Shown here: piece by piece, positions 1 to 8,982 of the stretch
Layout: each line of letters opens with the position of its first letter
Numbering within the stretch: the first letter of the stretch is position 1
NCBI RefSeq assembly: GCF_019972135.1
Contig: NZ_BPFI01000001.1
Span: forward strand, 1,595,106 to 1,659,105
Length of the DNA stretch: 64,000 bases
Source of the DNA: Sulfurovum sp. TSL1
Lineage (GTDB): Bacteria; Campylobacterota; Campylobacteria; Campylobacterales; Sulfurovaceae
Reading direction: 5' to 3'
Program-made: the position numbers and the translations under genes
Notes under the pieces: generated by a model
The model's input: the letters and a program-made list of their open reading frames with translations, nothing else
What the model was told of the DNA's origin: nothing
Database searches by the model: none

Positions 1-1519
1 CCGTCAGTCTCTCTTTTTTCAGTTCGATCTGATGTAAACCTTTGATCACTTCTATTCCAAAAGCTGTCAAACGATAGACTTTAAACTCGCCTATCTCCAC
101 GGCATTTAGTTCCAATAGCTTGTCACCTATTGTCAACCATTGTGATTTACTGTATTCCTCTCCTATACCATAGACAGAAAGGGTATCATGTCCATTTTGC
201 AGTACCCTCTGTTCTTTGCTTCCTTTCAGTACATCTATCACATAATGCAACCCAAAATTCTGATCTGTACGCAAGATGGTGGAAAGTAGCATGCGTGCTG
301 CTGTAGTAATGTCTACCTTTTCGCTTGCAGGTGCCGTACAGTTGTCACAGGTGTCTCCACACGCTTCTATGCGGTCATCAAAATAAGCAGCGATGCTCTG
401 ATGCCTGCAGTTTTCAGAATTGGCAAAACGGACCATACTGTCCAGCTTGTTGAACGCATGTTGTTTATAGGGTGTCTCCGGGAGATCTTCTATGAACATT
501 TTTTGCTGTACGATATCCTGCGCCGAGAAGAGCAAAAGTGTTTCAGAAGCCAGTCCATCCCTTCCTGCGCGTCCTATCTCCTGATAGTAGTTCTCCAGGG
601 TCTTTGGCATGGTCATATGTACCACAAAACGGATGTTACTCTTGTCGATCCCCATACCAAACGCAATGGTCGCAACCACTATCTGTACCCTGTCAGCCAC
701 AAAATCCGCATAAGTACGGTTCTTCTCTTCAGTAGAAAGTCCGGCATGGTATGCTCTGGCTTCTATGCCTTTGCTTTGCAAAAAGTGTGCGACGGCTTCT
801 GTAGACTTTCGTGAAAGCGTATAGATAATACCGGACTCATCTGTATGGAGTTTCAAGAACTCCATCAGCTGTGCCCGTCCGTCTTTGATACGGTGTCGTG
901 CATGAATGGTCAAATTCTCACGGAAAAGCGAACCTCTCACACGCTTAGGGTCCTGTAATCCCAGGTTGCTGGCGATGTCGCTTTCTACCGCATGGGTCGC
1001 AGTAGCGGTAAATGCTGCGATAGGTGTCGTGGCAAACTGCTCTTTCAGTAGAGACAGACGTCTGTAGTTCTCCCTGAATTCATGCCCCCACTCACTCACA
1101 CAGTGTGCTTCATCGATGACAAAAAAGTTGATAGGAAGCTGATGCAGCAGATTTAGAAAATAGGCATTGGTGAGGCGTTCGGGTGCCACATAAAGCAGTT
1201 TTATCTCGCCTGCCCTCAAACGTGCTTCTATCTGCTGACTCTCGTCAATATCCTGCATGGAAGAGAGCATCTCTGCAGCTATACCGTTCTCCTTCAGTGC
1301 GACTACCTGGTCATGCATGAGTGCCAGCAAAGGGGACACCACAACGGTAATGCCTTCCATCAGCAGGGTAGGCAGCTGGTAACAAAGCGACTTTCCTCCA
1401 CCCGTAGGTAGTATCATCAGTACATCCTGTTTTGCCAGGATCGCATCCACGACCTCTTCTTGCAAAGGTCTAAAAGCGCTGTGTCCGAAATAGTGTTCAA
1501 GGGTTTCTAATTTATTCAT
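1..1519 (-). CDS. recQ: ATP-dependent DNA helicase RecQ (C-terminus cut by window edge)
   Basis: RecQ unwinds DNA 3'-5' in recombination and fork repair. The reading frame, translated from the minus strand, starts at ATG 1519 and runs off the left edge after about 506 codons. Visible are Walker A PTGGGKS (residues 38-44), DEAH-box DEAHC, the helicase motifs SAT-like TATAT and GRAGRDG, and the RecQ-Ct zinc-binding cysteines (C-R-H ... CGDTCDNC). A winged-helix region follows; any HRDC domain would lie outside the window. It stands alone, convergent with nothing and divergent from nothing nearby; the next gene upstream is the response regulator. Identification by motif order is secure; only the end is unseen. 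Confidence 0.95.
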   Translation of the reverse strand, partial: MNKLETLEHYFGHSAFRPLQEEVVDAILAKQDVLMILPTGGGKSLCYQLPTLLMEGITVVVSPLLALMHDQVVALKENGIAAEMLSSMQDIDESQQIEARLRAGEIKLLYVAPERLTNAYFLNLLHQLPINFFVIDEAHCVSEWGHEFRENYRRLSLLKEQFATTPIAAFTATATHAVESDIASNLGLQDPKRVRGSLFRENLTIHARHRIKDGRAQLMEFLKLHTDESGIIYTLSRKSTEAVAHFLQSKGIEARAYHAGLSTEEKNRTYADFVADRVQIVVATIAFGMGIDKSNIRFVVHMTMPKTLENYYQEIGRAGRDGLASETLLLFSAQDIVQQKMFIEDLPETPYKQHAFNKLDSMVRFANSENCRHQSIAAYFDDRIEACGDTCDNCTAPASEKVDITTAARMLLSTILRTDQNFGLHYVIDVLKGSKEQRVLQNGHDTLSVYGIGEEYSKSQWLTIGDKLLELNAVEIGEFKVYRLTAFGIEVIKGLHQIELKKERLT

Positions 1520-1579
1520 ACTGGAAGTGTAGCGTGTCTAAGGTCAAAGAGAGGAAAAACATGTCAAATTGTCATGTTT

Positions 1580-2266
1580 TCAGGAGAACTTATACCCTAC
1601 TCCCCATACCGGATGGAAATAATTCTGCTCATTGTCAGGGTCTATTTTATTTTTGAGCCTGTTGATAGCGACATTCACCGCATTGTCATTGACTCCCTCT
1701 CCATCAGATCCCCATACCTCATCACGAAGGAAATCTCTTGTCAGTGCTTTGTCTATATTTTTCATAAAGGTATGCAGCAAATTATACTCAAGGTTGGTAA
1801 GCGGGACGCTCTGCCCGTCAACAGTAAGAGCTTTATTTTCCAGATCCATGGTAAGTGATTTATATTTGATACGTTGTTGTTTTTGCAGGACACCGGAACG
1901 CTTAAGCAGTGCTTTGACCCTGAGTGTCAGTTCTTTGGGTGAAAAAGGTTTACTCATGTAGTCATCACCGCCTGCTTCAAATCCCTCTTCAAGTTCAGAC
2001 TCTTTATCTTTGGCAGAGAGGAATATGACAGGGATATCATAGCCTATCTCTCTGAGATAGGCGACAAACTGACTCCCCTCCATTCCGGGGAGGTTACGGT
2101 CAACAAGCATCAGAGAAGGGGTTTCCTCCTCTAAGAACTGTTCAACATTCTCTGTAGAGAGAAAGCCGGTCACAGCATACCCCTCTTTACTCAAATGGTA
2201 CTCAATAAGTTCTAAGATATCTTCCTCATCTTCGATGACAACTATTTCTATATTTTGATTTTGCAT
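1580..2266 (-). CDS. OmpR/PhoB-family response regulator (paralogue 1)
   Basis: A 228-aa two-component regulator that should bind DNA when phosphorylated. The N-terminal receiver has the acidic pair in VIEDEED (about 11-14), the phospho-acceptor Asp in LMLVDRNLPG (about 56) and the conserved Lys in SKPFSPKEL. The C-terminal half is a winged-helix Trans_reg_C domain ending in VWGVGYKFS. It is very similar along its whole length to the regulator at 10203-10886, so the two arose by duplication. It lies 34 bp downstream of phoU but has its own -10 element and no Pho boxes, suggesting constitutive supply. No histidine kinase gene is adjacent. Probably the counterpart of Campylobacter PhosR or a relative; which of the three regulators is the master cannot be told from sequence. 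Confidence 0.85.
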   Translation of the reverse strand: MQNQNIEIVVIEDEEDILELIEYHLSKEGYAVTGFLSTENVEQFLEEETPSLMLVDRNLPGMEGSQFVAYLREIGYDIPVIFLSAKDKESELEEGFEAGGDDYMSKPFSPKELTLRVKALLKRSGVLQKQQRIKYKSLTMDLENKALTVDGQSVPLTNLEYNLLHTFMKNIDKALTRDFLRDEVWGSDGEGVNDNAVNVAINRLKNKIDPDNEQNYFHPVWGVGYKFS

Positions 2267-2272
2267 ACGTGC

Positions 2273-2292
2273 ATTATAGCATACACTGTATG
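2273..2292 (-). promoter_or_regulatory. -10 element and CATAC/GTATG palindrome upstream of regulator 1
   Basis: On the minus strand a perfect TATAAT (plus 2273-2278) is followed by only six bases before the ATG at 2266, which would make the transcript leaderless. Directly upstream is the inverted repeat CATAC-N3-GTATG (2280-2292), which could be an operator. No 11-bp Pho repeat is present, in contrast to the two other regulators. Confidence 0.45.
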
Positions 2293-2300
2293 GTTTCTAT

Positions 2301-2966
2301 TTAGAGTTTCCCGCCCATACGTGCAAATATGACACGTTGTGACACACTTTCCAAACGGTCTATGATCTTAAGATTCTTACGTATATGTTTCAAAAGATTA
2401 AAATACTCTTCCGCAAGCCCATCCGCACTGCCTATTTGTTGTATCACATCTTTTTCCAGCAGCGTATAGATATCATCTGTTTTACTGTACTCCACATCAA
2501 TTCTCGCAGCCAATGCTTTTACCTGCTCATTGTCATCAAATGTTTGCAACATTTCAATGGTATAATCAAAAGCATTGAGTGTACAACGATTAATGCTCAG
2601 GGAATCCTGGATAAGTTGGGTCATCTTATCATTTCTTTCCATGAGCATACTTTGCATATTTTTAAGATAACTGTTGATATTCGTACGAATACGGTTCAAA
2701 GCAGACGTAATTTTCAAATAAGAGACCAGTTCCCTTAGATCTCTTGCTTCTGGTGTATACTTTGCAAAGATAAGCACGATGTCATTGTCTATCTTCTCTG
2801 TCTCTTGACTGATGTCTTTCAGTCTGCCTCTGGCTTCTTCCAACTTCACTGCATCGATAGCCTGAAGTGCTTCAAGTCCCTCTTTATTTGCTGTGGCCAG
2901 CCCTTCCAGTACACTCAGTACGTCAGCTCTTACCGAAAGTCTTGCTTCTTGATATCCTGGTAACAT
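2301..2966 (-). CDS. phoU: PhoU-family phosphate signalling protein
   Basis: PhoU links the PstSCAB transporter to the Pho kinase and dampens the response when phosphate is plentiful. The 221-aa protein is all-helical with two PhoU-type three-helix repeats; the segment ARDLRELVSYLKI (about residues 80-92) matches the conserved PhoU stretch that follows 'P.ARDLR'. Length is typical (210-240). It lies downstream of pstB on the same strand, separated by 111 bp containing a small hairpin (3030-3048), the usual pst-phoU gene order. A more remote PhoU/DUF47 relative is possible but context favours PhoU. Confidence 0.82.
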   Translation of the reverse strand: MLPGYQEARLSVRADVLSVLEGLATANKEGLEALQAIDAVKLEEARGRLKDISQETEKIDNDIVLIFAKYTPEARDLRELVSYLKITSALNRIRTNINSYLKNMQSMLMERNDKMTQLIQDSLSINRCTLNAFDYTIEMLQTFDDNEQVKALAARIDVEYSKTDDIYTLLEKDVIQQIGSADGLAEEYFNLLKHIRKNLKIIDRLESVSQRVIFARMGGKL

Positions 2967-3029
2967 ATTTTATCCTTTATCCAAATCTTTTTTCTTTTTG
3001 CTCACTTCTAGTCCAACAGACTGATACAG

Positions 3030-3048
3030 GAAATCACGAAATGATTTC
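3030..3048. repeat. Short inverted repeat between pstB and phoU
   Basis: GAAATCA-N5-TGATTTC forms a 7-bp stem with a 5-nt loop in the 111-bp gap between pstB and phoU. There is no T-run on the minus strand, so it is more likely an mRNA processing or stability element than an intrinsic terminator. Confidence 0.35.
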
Positions 3049-3077
3049 TCGTAAAATTTTGCCTTTGGCACATAGAT

Positions 3078-3869
3078 TTATCCAAATCTACCAGTGATGT
3101 AATCTTCTGTCAACTTCTTTGAAGGGTTCAAAAAGATCTTATCCGTTTTGTCATACTCTATCAGATCGCCCAGATACATGAACGCCGTATAATCACTTAA
3201 ACGACTGGCCTGTTGCATGTTGTGTGTCACGATCACGACTGAGACATCTTTTTTCAGCTCTGCGATCAACTCTTCGATCGCTCCCGTTGAGATAGGGTCA
3301 AGTGCCGAGGTTGGTTCATCGAAAAGCAATACCTCAGGCTTCAGTGCCACAGCTCTGGCGATACAGAGTCTCTGCTGTTGCCCGCCACTGAGCCCCAGTG
3401 CACTTTTATTCAATCTATCTTTTGTCTCTTTCCAAATAGCTGCATCTTGCAATGCTTTTTCCACACGTTCCTCTATCTCGATCTTATCTTTGATACCTGA
3501 AAGCTTCAAACCATAGGCAACATTATCAAAGATACTCATAGGAAACGGTGTGGGTTTTTGAAAGATCATTCCTACTTGTTGGCGCAACTTGATGAAATCA
3601 TTCTCTTTTTTGAGATCCAGGATATTCTGTTTTTCATCATGCCCGCCATACAGGTTGATCTCACCCTCATAGCTGTTTCCGGGGTAGAGATCATGGATAC
3701 GGTTCATGGCACGCAAAAGTGTGGATTTACCGCAACCACTGGGACCGATCATCGCTGTAATTTTATTTTTCTCTATAGGAAGGTTGATCTTTTTTAATGA
3801 AGGTTCATCCACACCCGCATAGGTAAAATAAAAATCTTTAATATCCATTATAATGTTATTTTCTGCCAT
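3078..3869 (-). CDS. pstB: Phosphate ABC transporter ATPase PstB
   Basis: ATPase of the high-affinity phosphate importer, acting on the cytoplasmic face with PstA and PstC. The 263-aa protein shows Walker [10 protein letters not shown] (about 42-50), the Q-loop in [13 protein letters not shown] (typical PstB wording), the ABC signature LSGGQQQR, Walker [13 protein letters not shown] and the switch His in VTHNMQQ. Length matches the family. It lies 21 bp after pstA on the minus strand, within pstC-pstA-pstB. Confidence 0.97.
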   Translation of the reverse strand: MAENNIIMDIKDFYFTYAGVDEPSLKKINLPIEKNKITAMIGPSGCGKSTLLRAMNRIHDLYPGNSYEGEINLYGGHDEKQNILDLKKENDFIKLRQQVGMIFQKPTPFPMSIFDNVAYGLKLSGIKDKIEIEERVEKALQDAAIWKETKDRLNKSALGLSGGQQQRLCIARAVALKPEVLLFDEPTSALDPISTGAIEELIAELKKDVSVVIVTHNMQQASRLSDYTAFMYLGDLIEYDKTDKIFLNPSKKLTEDYITGRFG

Positions 3870-3890
3870 GTTGTTTTCTGACCTTTTCTA

Positions 3891-4700
3891 TTATTTTTTA
3901 TTTCTTATCATATATCGACCGAGCAGGTTGATACACAACACAACCAGTGTAAGCACAAAAGATGCTGCCCATGCCAACTCTCTACTTTGTTCATCCGGAT
4001 AAGTTGCAAGGTTATAGATACTTACCGTAAGAGAGGGAAACTGTTCTGTGAGGTCCATCGTAAAGAACTGGTTATTCGCTGATGTAAAAAGCAACGGGGC
4101 CGTCTCTCCTATGATACGTGCGAATGAGAGCAGAACCCCTGTGGTGATCCCCACTTTCGCCGCCTTGATCACTATCTGTAAAATGATCTTATGTTTGCTT
4201 CCGCCCAAAGCGATACCCGCTTCTCTCAGTTCCTTAGGCACCAGTGCCAGCATATTATCCGTGGTACTGATGATGATAGGTATCATCATAATCGCCAGTG
4301 CAACGATACCTGCCCAACCGTTGTACCCACCAAAAGGGTCAACGAACAGGGCGAAGACAAAAACACCTATGACGATGGATGGCGCTGACATCATCACATC
4401 ACTTAGATTTCTAATGACAGAAGCCAGCTTGCCATTGTTGCTATACTCTCTAAGATAGATACCTGCCATCATACCAAGCGGTACAGCCAAAGCACTTGCC
4501 ATAAGCGCCATGGTAAACTGTCCCACCAGAAGGTTTCTTATCCCCCCAGCTACAAGGTCATTCGTAAAAGTCTCAAAATGTAAACTTGTCATACCTTTAT
4601 AACTCAAGGTCACAAGTATCCAAAATAAAAATCCTATACCTATGACTGCTGAGAGCGTAGAGAGGACCAAAACGACTTTATTCAGTATCAGTCTATTCAT
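3891..4700 (-). CDS. pstA: Phosphate ABC transporter permease PstA
   Basis: Inner-membrane permease subunit that pairs with PstC to form the phosphate channel. The 269-aa protein has about six hydrophobic segments and the coupling loop EAGIALGGSKHKII (about 160-173), the EAA motif that docks onto PstB. It follows pstC after 13 bp and precedes pstB. Confidence 0.95.
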   Translation of the reverse strand: MNRLILNKVVLVLSTLSAVIGIGFLFWILVTLSYKGMTSLHFETFTNDLVAGGIRNLLVGQFTMALMASALAVPLGMMAGIYLREYSNNGKLASVIRNLSDVMMSAPSIVIGVFVFALFVDPFGGYNGWAGIVALAIMMIPIIISTTDNMLALVPKELREAGIALGGSKHKIILQIVIKAAKVGITTGVLLSFARIIGETAPLLFTSANNQFFTMDLTEQFPSLTVSIYNLATYPDEQSRELAWAASFVLTLVVLCINLLGRYMIRNKK

Positions 4701-4713
4701 AATGCTGTCCTTT

Positions 4714-5568
4714 TCATACTGTTTTTCTTCCTAAGAAATAGAACTTCGCCATAGAGATAATGGCAAAACTGACGACAAATAAAATAAGTGCAAGATAATA
4801 CATACTGCTCATCTCAAGGTCTTGTGCCTCTGCAAAGTTATTTGCGAGTAAAACCGGTATGGAAGTTGTAGGATCCGTCACTCTGCTTGGAATACTCATC
4901 ACTGAACCTATAAGGAATGCAACAGCCATCGTCTCGCCCAATGCACGACCAAGTGCCAGGATAATAGAACCGATGATCCCGCCTTTTGCATAAGGCATCA
5001 CCACATCCTTGATCACTTCAAATTTTGTTGCTCCCATAGCATACGCTGATTCTTTGAGCACTGAAGGTGCGGTATTCATCGCATCTCTGGTGATCGCTGC
5101 CATAAAAGGGATGATCATGATCGCCAGTACGATACCCGCGGTCAATAACCCTACACCGTTCCCTCCTACTGTTGCCTGAACAATAGGGGCAAAGTAAAAA
5201 AGTCCCCACATACCATAAATGATGCTTGGAATGGCTGCCAGTAATTCGATGGCTATTGAAACAGGTTTTACCAGTTTTTCAGTAGCGATCTCTGTCAAAA
5301 ATATAGCAATCCCCATCGCCAGAGGCGTGGCAATAGCCATAGCAATCAGTGTACTGAGCAAAGTACCGACGATAGGTACATATCCACCAAAGATACCGCC
5401 TTCATCATCTTCATCCGCTTCCCACGTTTCATTGTAGAGGAAATCAAAGCCAAATTCATGCAATGCATCCTGTGCATATGAAAAAAGTACCGCAAAGATC
5501 CCTACCAAGATAAAAAAGGAGAGCGTTGCAGAGAAAAAAGAAAAATTCTTAAAGAGTTTACCACTCAT
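4714..5568 (-). CDS. pstC: Phosphate ABC transporter permease PstC
   Basis: Second permease subunit of the Pst importer, 284 aa, with about six membrane segments and the EAA-type loop ESAYAMGATKFEVI (about 173-186). First gene of pstC-pstA-pstB. It has its own two-box Pho promoter (5596-5628), so the permease/ATPase operon can be induced separately from pstS, which lies upstream with its own promoter. Confidence 0.95.
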   Translation of the reverse strand: MSGKLFKNFSFFSATLSFFILVGIFAVLFSYAQDALHEFGFDFLYNETWEADEDDEGGIFGGYVPIVGTLLSTLIAMAIATPLAMGIAIFLTEIATEKLVKPVSIAIELLAAIPSIIYGMWGLFYFAPIVQATVGGNGVGLLTAGIVLAIMIIPFMAAITRDAMNTAPSVLKESAYAMGATKFEVIKDVVMPYAKGGIIGSIILALGRALGETMAVAFLIGSVMSIPSRVTDPTTSIPVLLANNFAEAQDLEMSSMYYLALILFVVSFAIISMAKFYFLGRKTV

Positions 5569-5595
5569 GTATCGCCTTCGTAATTAATTGAAAGG

Positions 5596-5628
5596 ATTGT
5601 AATAAAAGTTGGTTACATTTTAGTTACA
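5596..5628 (-). promoter_or_regulatory. Pho-box promoter of pstCAB
   Basis: Minus-strand reading gives TGTAACT-N4-TGTAACC-N9-TACAAT. The two 7-mers (5622-5628 and 5611-5617) are exactly 11 bp apart and the -10 (5596-5601) follows after nine bases. The same layout recurs at the other Pho genes here and resembles the Campylobacter PhosR box as I recall it (GTTTC repeats 11 bp apart). Confidence 0.8.
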
Positions 5629-5734
5629 AATCAAATCTTTTTTATCATGAAGGTGTCAAGAAGTAGGGGGAGAAATGTGATTTACGAAGAAGCCCCCGGG
5701 TAGAGAGCTTGTAGTTGTGTTGCTGCTAAAAGTT

Positions 5735-6736
5735 TTATTTAATTTTTTTAGCTTCCCAGTATTTTCTGATCTCATCTTTGGTTGATGCAGGAAGCGGCAC
5801 ATATCCAAGATCTGTTGCTGCTTTATCCCCATGGGTATATGCCCAGTCGATAAATGCCGTCACTTGTTTGTTTGTTTCCATTTTTTCTTCCGGAAGCAGG
5901 ATAAATGTTGCTGCTACGATAGGGTACGAAGTTGCACCTGCAGGGTCACCGATCACTGCATAGAAATCATTCTCAGCTGTCCAGCTTGCATATTTAGCTG
6001 CATCCTGGAACGATTGTAGCGTTGGGTTGATATATTGACCTTCTTTGTTTTCGATCTGCGCTGCTGCCAATCCTAACTTCTCTTTATAGGAGTATTCAAT
6101 GTACCCGATAGAGTTTTTGATCTGCTGGATATTTGCCGATACACCTGAGTTTGATTTACCTGCAACTAATTTTGCTGCTTTCCATGTAGGTTTTTTGCTT
6201 ACTTTGATGTTTGCATCCAGTTTGTTCAAGAAGTAGGTAAAGTTAAATGTTGTACCTGATTTGTCAGCTCGTACGGCTACCGTGATAGGCTCATGCGGTA
6301 ATTTTAAACCGGCATTTTGTGCCATGATCGCCTGATCATCCCAGTGCGTAATGCTTCCACTGAAGATACCTGCGATCGCGGCACGGCTCAGTTTAAGTTC
6401 TCCGTCTTTTACCCCATCGATGTTATACGCCAGAACCACTGAACCTACGACAGTAGGGAACATATAAAGCTTGTCTTTTTTAAGTGCTTTTGGCTTAAGC
6501 GGTTTGTCTGAACCGGCAAAGTCAACCATTCTTTTGGTAATGGATTTGACACCGTCACCAGAACCTGTTGGTGTGTAGTTCACCTGGTTTTTTGTTGCAG
6601 CATAATACTCTGCTGTCCAAGCTTTATATACAGGTCCAGGGAATGATGCCCCTCTCCCTTTAAGTTCATCAGCATTGACTGCTGAGAGTGCTACTGAAGC
6701 TGCCACTGCCGCCGTAAGAATTTTTTTCAATGTCAT
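5735..6736 (-). CDS. pstS: Periplasmic phosphate-binding protein PstS
   Basis: Captures phosphate in the periplasm and delivers it to PstCAB. The 333-aa protein has a signal peptide (KK near the N-terminus, hydrophobic core, cleavage after VNA-DE at about 22-23). Ligand-binding motifs of the family are visible: GASFPGPVYKAW, TGSGDGVKSI, FAGSDKPL, and RADKSGTTFNFTYFL, which contacts phosphate. It has its own Pho promoter and is separated from pstC by 166 bp, allowing PstS to be made in excess of the permease. Confidence 0.97.
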   Translation of the reverse strand: MTLKKILTAAVAASVALSAVNADELKGRGASFPGPVYKAWTAEYYAATKNQVNYTPTGSGDGVKSITKRMVDFAGSDKPLKPKALKKDKLYMFPTVVGSVVLAYNIDGVKDGELKLSRAAIAGIFSGSITHWDDQAIMAQNAGLKLPHEPITVAVRADKSGTTFNFTYFLNKLDANIKVSKKPTWKAAKLVAGKSNSGVSANIQQIKNSIGYIEYSYKEKLGLAAAQIENKEGQYINPTLQSFQDAAKYASWTAENDFYAVIGDPAGATSYPIVAATFILLPEEKMETNKQVTAFIDWAYTHGDKAATDLGYVPLPASTKDEIRKYWEAKKIK

Positions 6737-6795
6737 GGTTTGTTTCCTTGAGAAATAAATTGCCCTCTATGTCCATTAGACTTAGGATTGGACGA

Positions 6796-6828
6796 AGTAT
6801 AAAACAACTTGGAAACATTTTGGTTACA
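6796..6828 (-). promoter_or_regulatory. Pho-box promoter of pstS
   Basis: Minus strand: TGTAACC-N4-TGTTTCC-N9-TATACT. Boxes lie at 6822-6828 and 6811-6817, the -10 at 6796-6801, about 60 bp upstream of the pstS ATG. A degenerate third 7-mer (TGATGAC) sits 11 bp further out at 6833-6839. Confidence 0.83.
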
Positions 6829-6836
6829 GAATGTCA

Positions 6837-8552
6837 TCAGTGGGAAAAGTAGCGCTTCCTTTTTGTCTCTTTGAGTAACTTGAGGTCTGTAATGATAAAA
6901 CCATCTATACAATGGTTAAAGTCTTTGTCATATCCAAAATCCAAGAACTCTACACCACCCTCTTCACAAAGTTCAGAGTATTGTTTGAACAATGTAGGTA
7001 CCGTATACCCCATGAATCCCAACTCTTCTTTTAGGCTTCTCATATCCGTTCTGTAGTCAGAACCTGAAAATATATTTTCACAATGCTCCTGCACCCATGA
7101 CGATTGGATATAAGGTACTTTATGTTTGGCTAAATGCTCTTTTGAACTAAAATATGTTTGATAAAAGTAGATGATCATCCCCTGGGCTTTTTGGTTAAAG
7201 GCATTACTCAAACTCACTGCACCAAAAAGATACTGTATATCAGGACGACTTTTTATATAGGCACCTATCCCCTGCCAAAGATAGTCCAATGCCCTTGAGT
7301 TCCAGTATTTTGGCTGTACAAAACTTCTGCCCAGTTCTACTCCTTTTTCCAGATACGGTGCGAACTTTTCATCAAATTGAAACAAGGTACTTGTATAAAG
7401 CCCCTCCATATCAAAGTCATTGATGATCTCCCTACATATCCCCAGACGATAGGCACCAGCTATCTCCAGTGCCTCATCATCCCATATGATCAAATGCTTA
7501 TAGTAAAAATCATAGCTGTCTATATCACGTTTCTTACCGCTGCCTTCCCCTACATGACGAAAACTGATCTCACGTAATCGTCCTATCTCTTTAATGACAC
7601 AATTCTCTTTCTCAGATTCATACACCATAATATGTTTGCCATCTGTTGTCTTCCCCAAAAGTATGCCGCGCTTCAATTCCTTTTTCAATTCACTTTTTTC
7701 TTCTGGTACAGAAATCTCATTATAGGTTGAGAAGATCGGTTTGTGATTTTTAGCCACTTTATAGAGATGTTTTCTAAGAAGCTTCACGCTCTCTTTACGT
7801 GAAATGTTTGGTACATTATAGGCATCAAAAGGAATGGTTTTGCCTATAGTAAATTCAATATTTTTTCCTTTTGCTTTAAACATCTCATGTGGAAGTGTTG
7901 CCGTCGCCAAAGAACGATTCAGCATAGAGAGCAGATAAAAGTTCTTAGAGTTCTTCGCTTTGATATAAATAGGAAGGATAGGTGCCTGCATCTTGGATGC
8001 GATCTTTAAAAATCCGCTTTTCCATGGTGTGTCTTTTATGCCATTGGGCTTTGCACGACTGACTTCTCCCGAAGGGAATATGATCACTGCCTGTTCAGCT
8101 TTCAAAGCATCATAGATATTTTTAACGGTCTCTTTATCCATTTTCCCGTTAATATTGTCTACAGGGATGATGATATCTTTCAGGTTGTCAAACTGCGATA
8201 AAAAAGAGTTTGCAACGATCTTGATATCTTTTCGTACATTTTTAAGCAGATGCAGCAATGCCATGGCATCCAGCGCACCCAATGGATGGTTTGCAATGAT
8301 AACGGTACGCCCGTAGGCAGGGATACGGGTCAGTTCATTGGTCTTCAACCCGATAGAGATATCAAAATAATCTATAATTGCTTCTACATAAGAGAACGTA
8401 TCTTTATGTGTATTCTCTGAGATAAACGTATTGATCTCATTTTCATGAAAGAACTTTTTCATACTGCTAAACAATACTTTTTTTGCAATATGCGGGAAGG
8501 TTTCAATTTCTGGATAATGGTGTACCAGATAATTTTCTACACTGATCTGCAT
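6837..8552 (-). CDS. olsF: OlsF-like bifunctional acyltransferase (PlsC-like + GNAT/OlsB-like)
   Basis: A 571-aa two-domain protein. Residues about 60-260 form a lysophospholipid-acyltransferase (PlsC-like) domain with ANHPLGALDA (catalytic His; spacing H-x5-D) and the glycerol-site wording FPSGEVSR. Residues about 300-560 match the OlsB/hemolysin-type N-acyltransferase (GNAT) family, including ELGRSFVQPKYW. Fusion of these two is the architecture of OlsF, which makes phosphorus-free ornithine lipids by N- and then O-acylation. The gene is translationally coupled (1-base overlap) to the small gene upstream and is read from a Pho promoter (8789-8821), fitting replacement of phospholipids when phosphate is scarce. 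The product lipid is inferred; another amino acid could be the acyl acceptor. Confidence 0.75.
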   Translation of the reverse strand: MQISVENYLVHHYPEIETFPHIAKKVLFSSMKKFFHENEINTFISENTHKDTFSYVEAIIDYFDISIGLKTNELTRIPAYGRTVIIANHPLGALDAMALLHLLKNVRKDIKIVANSFLSQFDNLKDIIIPVDNINGKMDKETVKNIYDALKAEQAVIIFPSGEVSRAKPNGIKDTPWKSGFLKIASKMQAPILPIYIKAKNSKNFYLLSMLNRSLATATLPHEMFKAKGKNIEFTIGKTIPFDAYNVPNISRKESVKLLRKHLYKVAKNHKPIFSTYNEISVPEEKSELKKELKRGILLGKTTDGKHIMVYESEKENCVIKEIGRLREISFRHVGEGSGKKRDIDSYDFYYKHLIIWDDEALEIAGAYRLGICREIINDFDMEGLYTSTLFQFDEKFAPYLEKGVELGRSFVQPKYWNSRALDYLWQGIGAYIKSRPDIQYLFGAVSLSNAFNQKAQGMIIYFYQTYFSSKEHLAKHKVPYIQSSWVQEHCENIFSGSDYRTDMRSLKEELGFMGYTVPTLFKQYSELCEEGGVEFLDFGYDKDFNHCIDGFIITDLKLLKETKRKRYFSH

Positions 8553-8761
8553 TAGGCTATCCTATAGGCATGATTGATCTCATCAACAAAATGACGATGT
8601 ACGGCTTTTACTTTTGTATGTGCATGAAAAAGTGCTTCAACCAGATCCCACTCTTCATAGATAGTACTTGTAGCCTCCTCTTCATCGATCGAAAAAGTTT
8701 TTGCAACACTTTTAGCAAGTTTCGCTATTTTTTTATCTGATATGAATATTTCATCTTTCAT
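8552..8761 (-). CDS. Small conserved-looking protein coupled to the OlsF-like gene
   Basis: I do not recognise this family. It is about 69 aa, soluble, mixed-charge and predicted helical (ISDKKIAKLAKSVAKTFSIDEEEA ... in outline), with no membrane segment or cysteine. An ATG at 8773 is in frame, but the one at 8761 has GGAG six bases upstream and is preferred. Its stop overlaps the acyltransferase start by one base, implying translational coupling. It is the first gene behind the Pho promoter at 8789-8821, so it is presumably made with the acyltransferase and could be an acyl-carrier-interacting or regulatory partner; that is speculation. Confidence 0.7.
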   Translation of the reverse strand: MKDEIFISDKKIAKLAKSVAKTFSIDEEEATSTIYEEWDLVEALFHAHTKVKAVHRHFVDEINHAYRIA

Positions 8762-8788
8762 ATTTTTCTCCATTCAAACTTATAGTTA

Positions 8789-8821
8789 ACAATAAGATAT
8801 AGTGATAACATATTTATAACA
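8789..8821 (-). promoter_or_regulatory. Pho-box promoter of the small gene / OlsF-like operon
   Basis: Minus strand: TGTTATA-N4-TGTTATC-N9-TATTGT. Boxes at 8815-8821 and 8804-8810 (11 bp apart), -10 at 8789-8794, about 28 bp before the preferred ATG at 8761. The boxes carry T at position 5 (TTAT) instead of the TNAC form but keep both spacings exactly. Confidence 0.72.
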
Positions 8822-8982
8822 TGCCATTACTATAAGGAAGTATTAAAAAAACTGTAATGAGACATCATGGATGAAGGAGATACACTGTCTCACTCGTGGG
8901 TCTGAGAAAAGATGCCTCTTCCAAGAGTAAAAGAAAACGTTTTCATTTCAGTAATATGCAACCAGTCAATATGTAGTAGTCG

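Noticed and set aside
5666-5698. GGGGG...CCCCC pair between pstS and pstC considered as terminator
   Set aside because: Loop of more than 20 nt, no T-run in the minus direction, and pstC has its own promoter downstream; not enough support.
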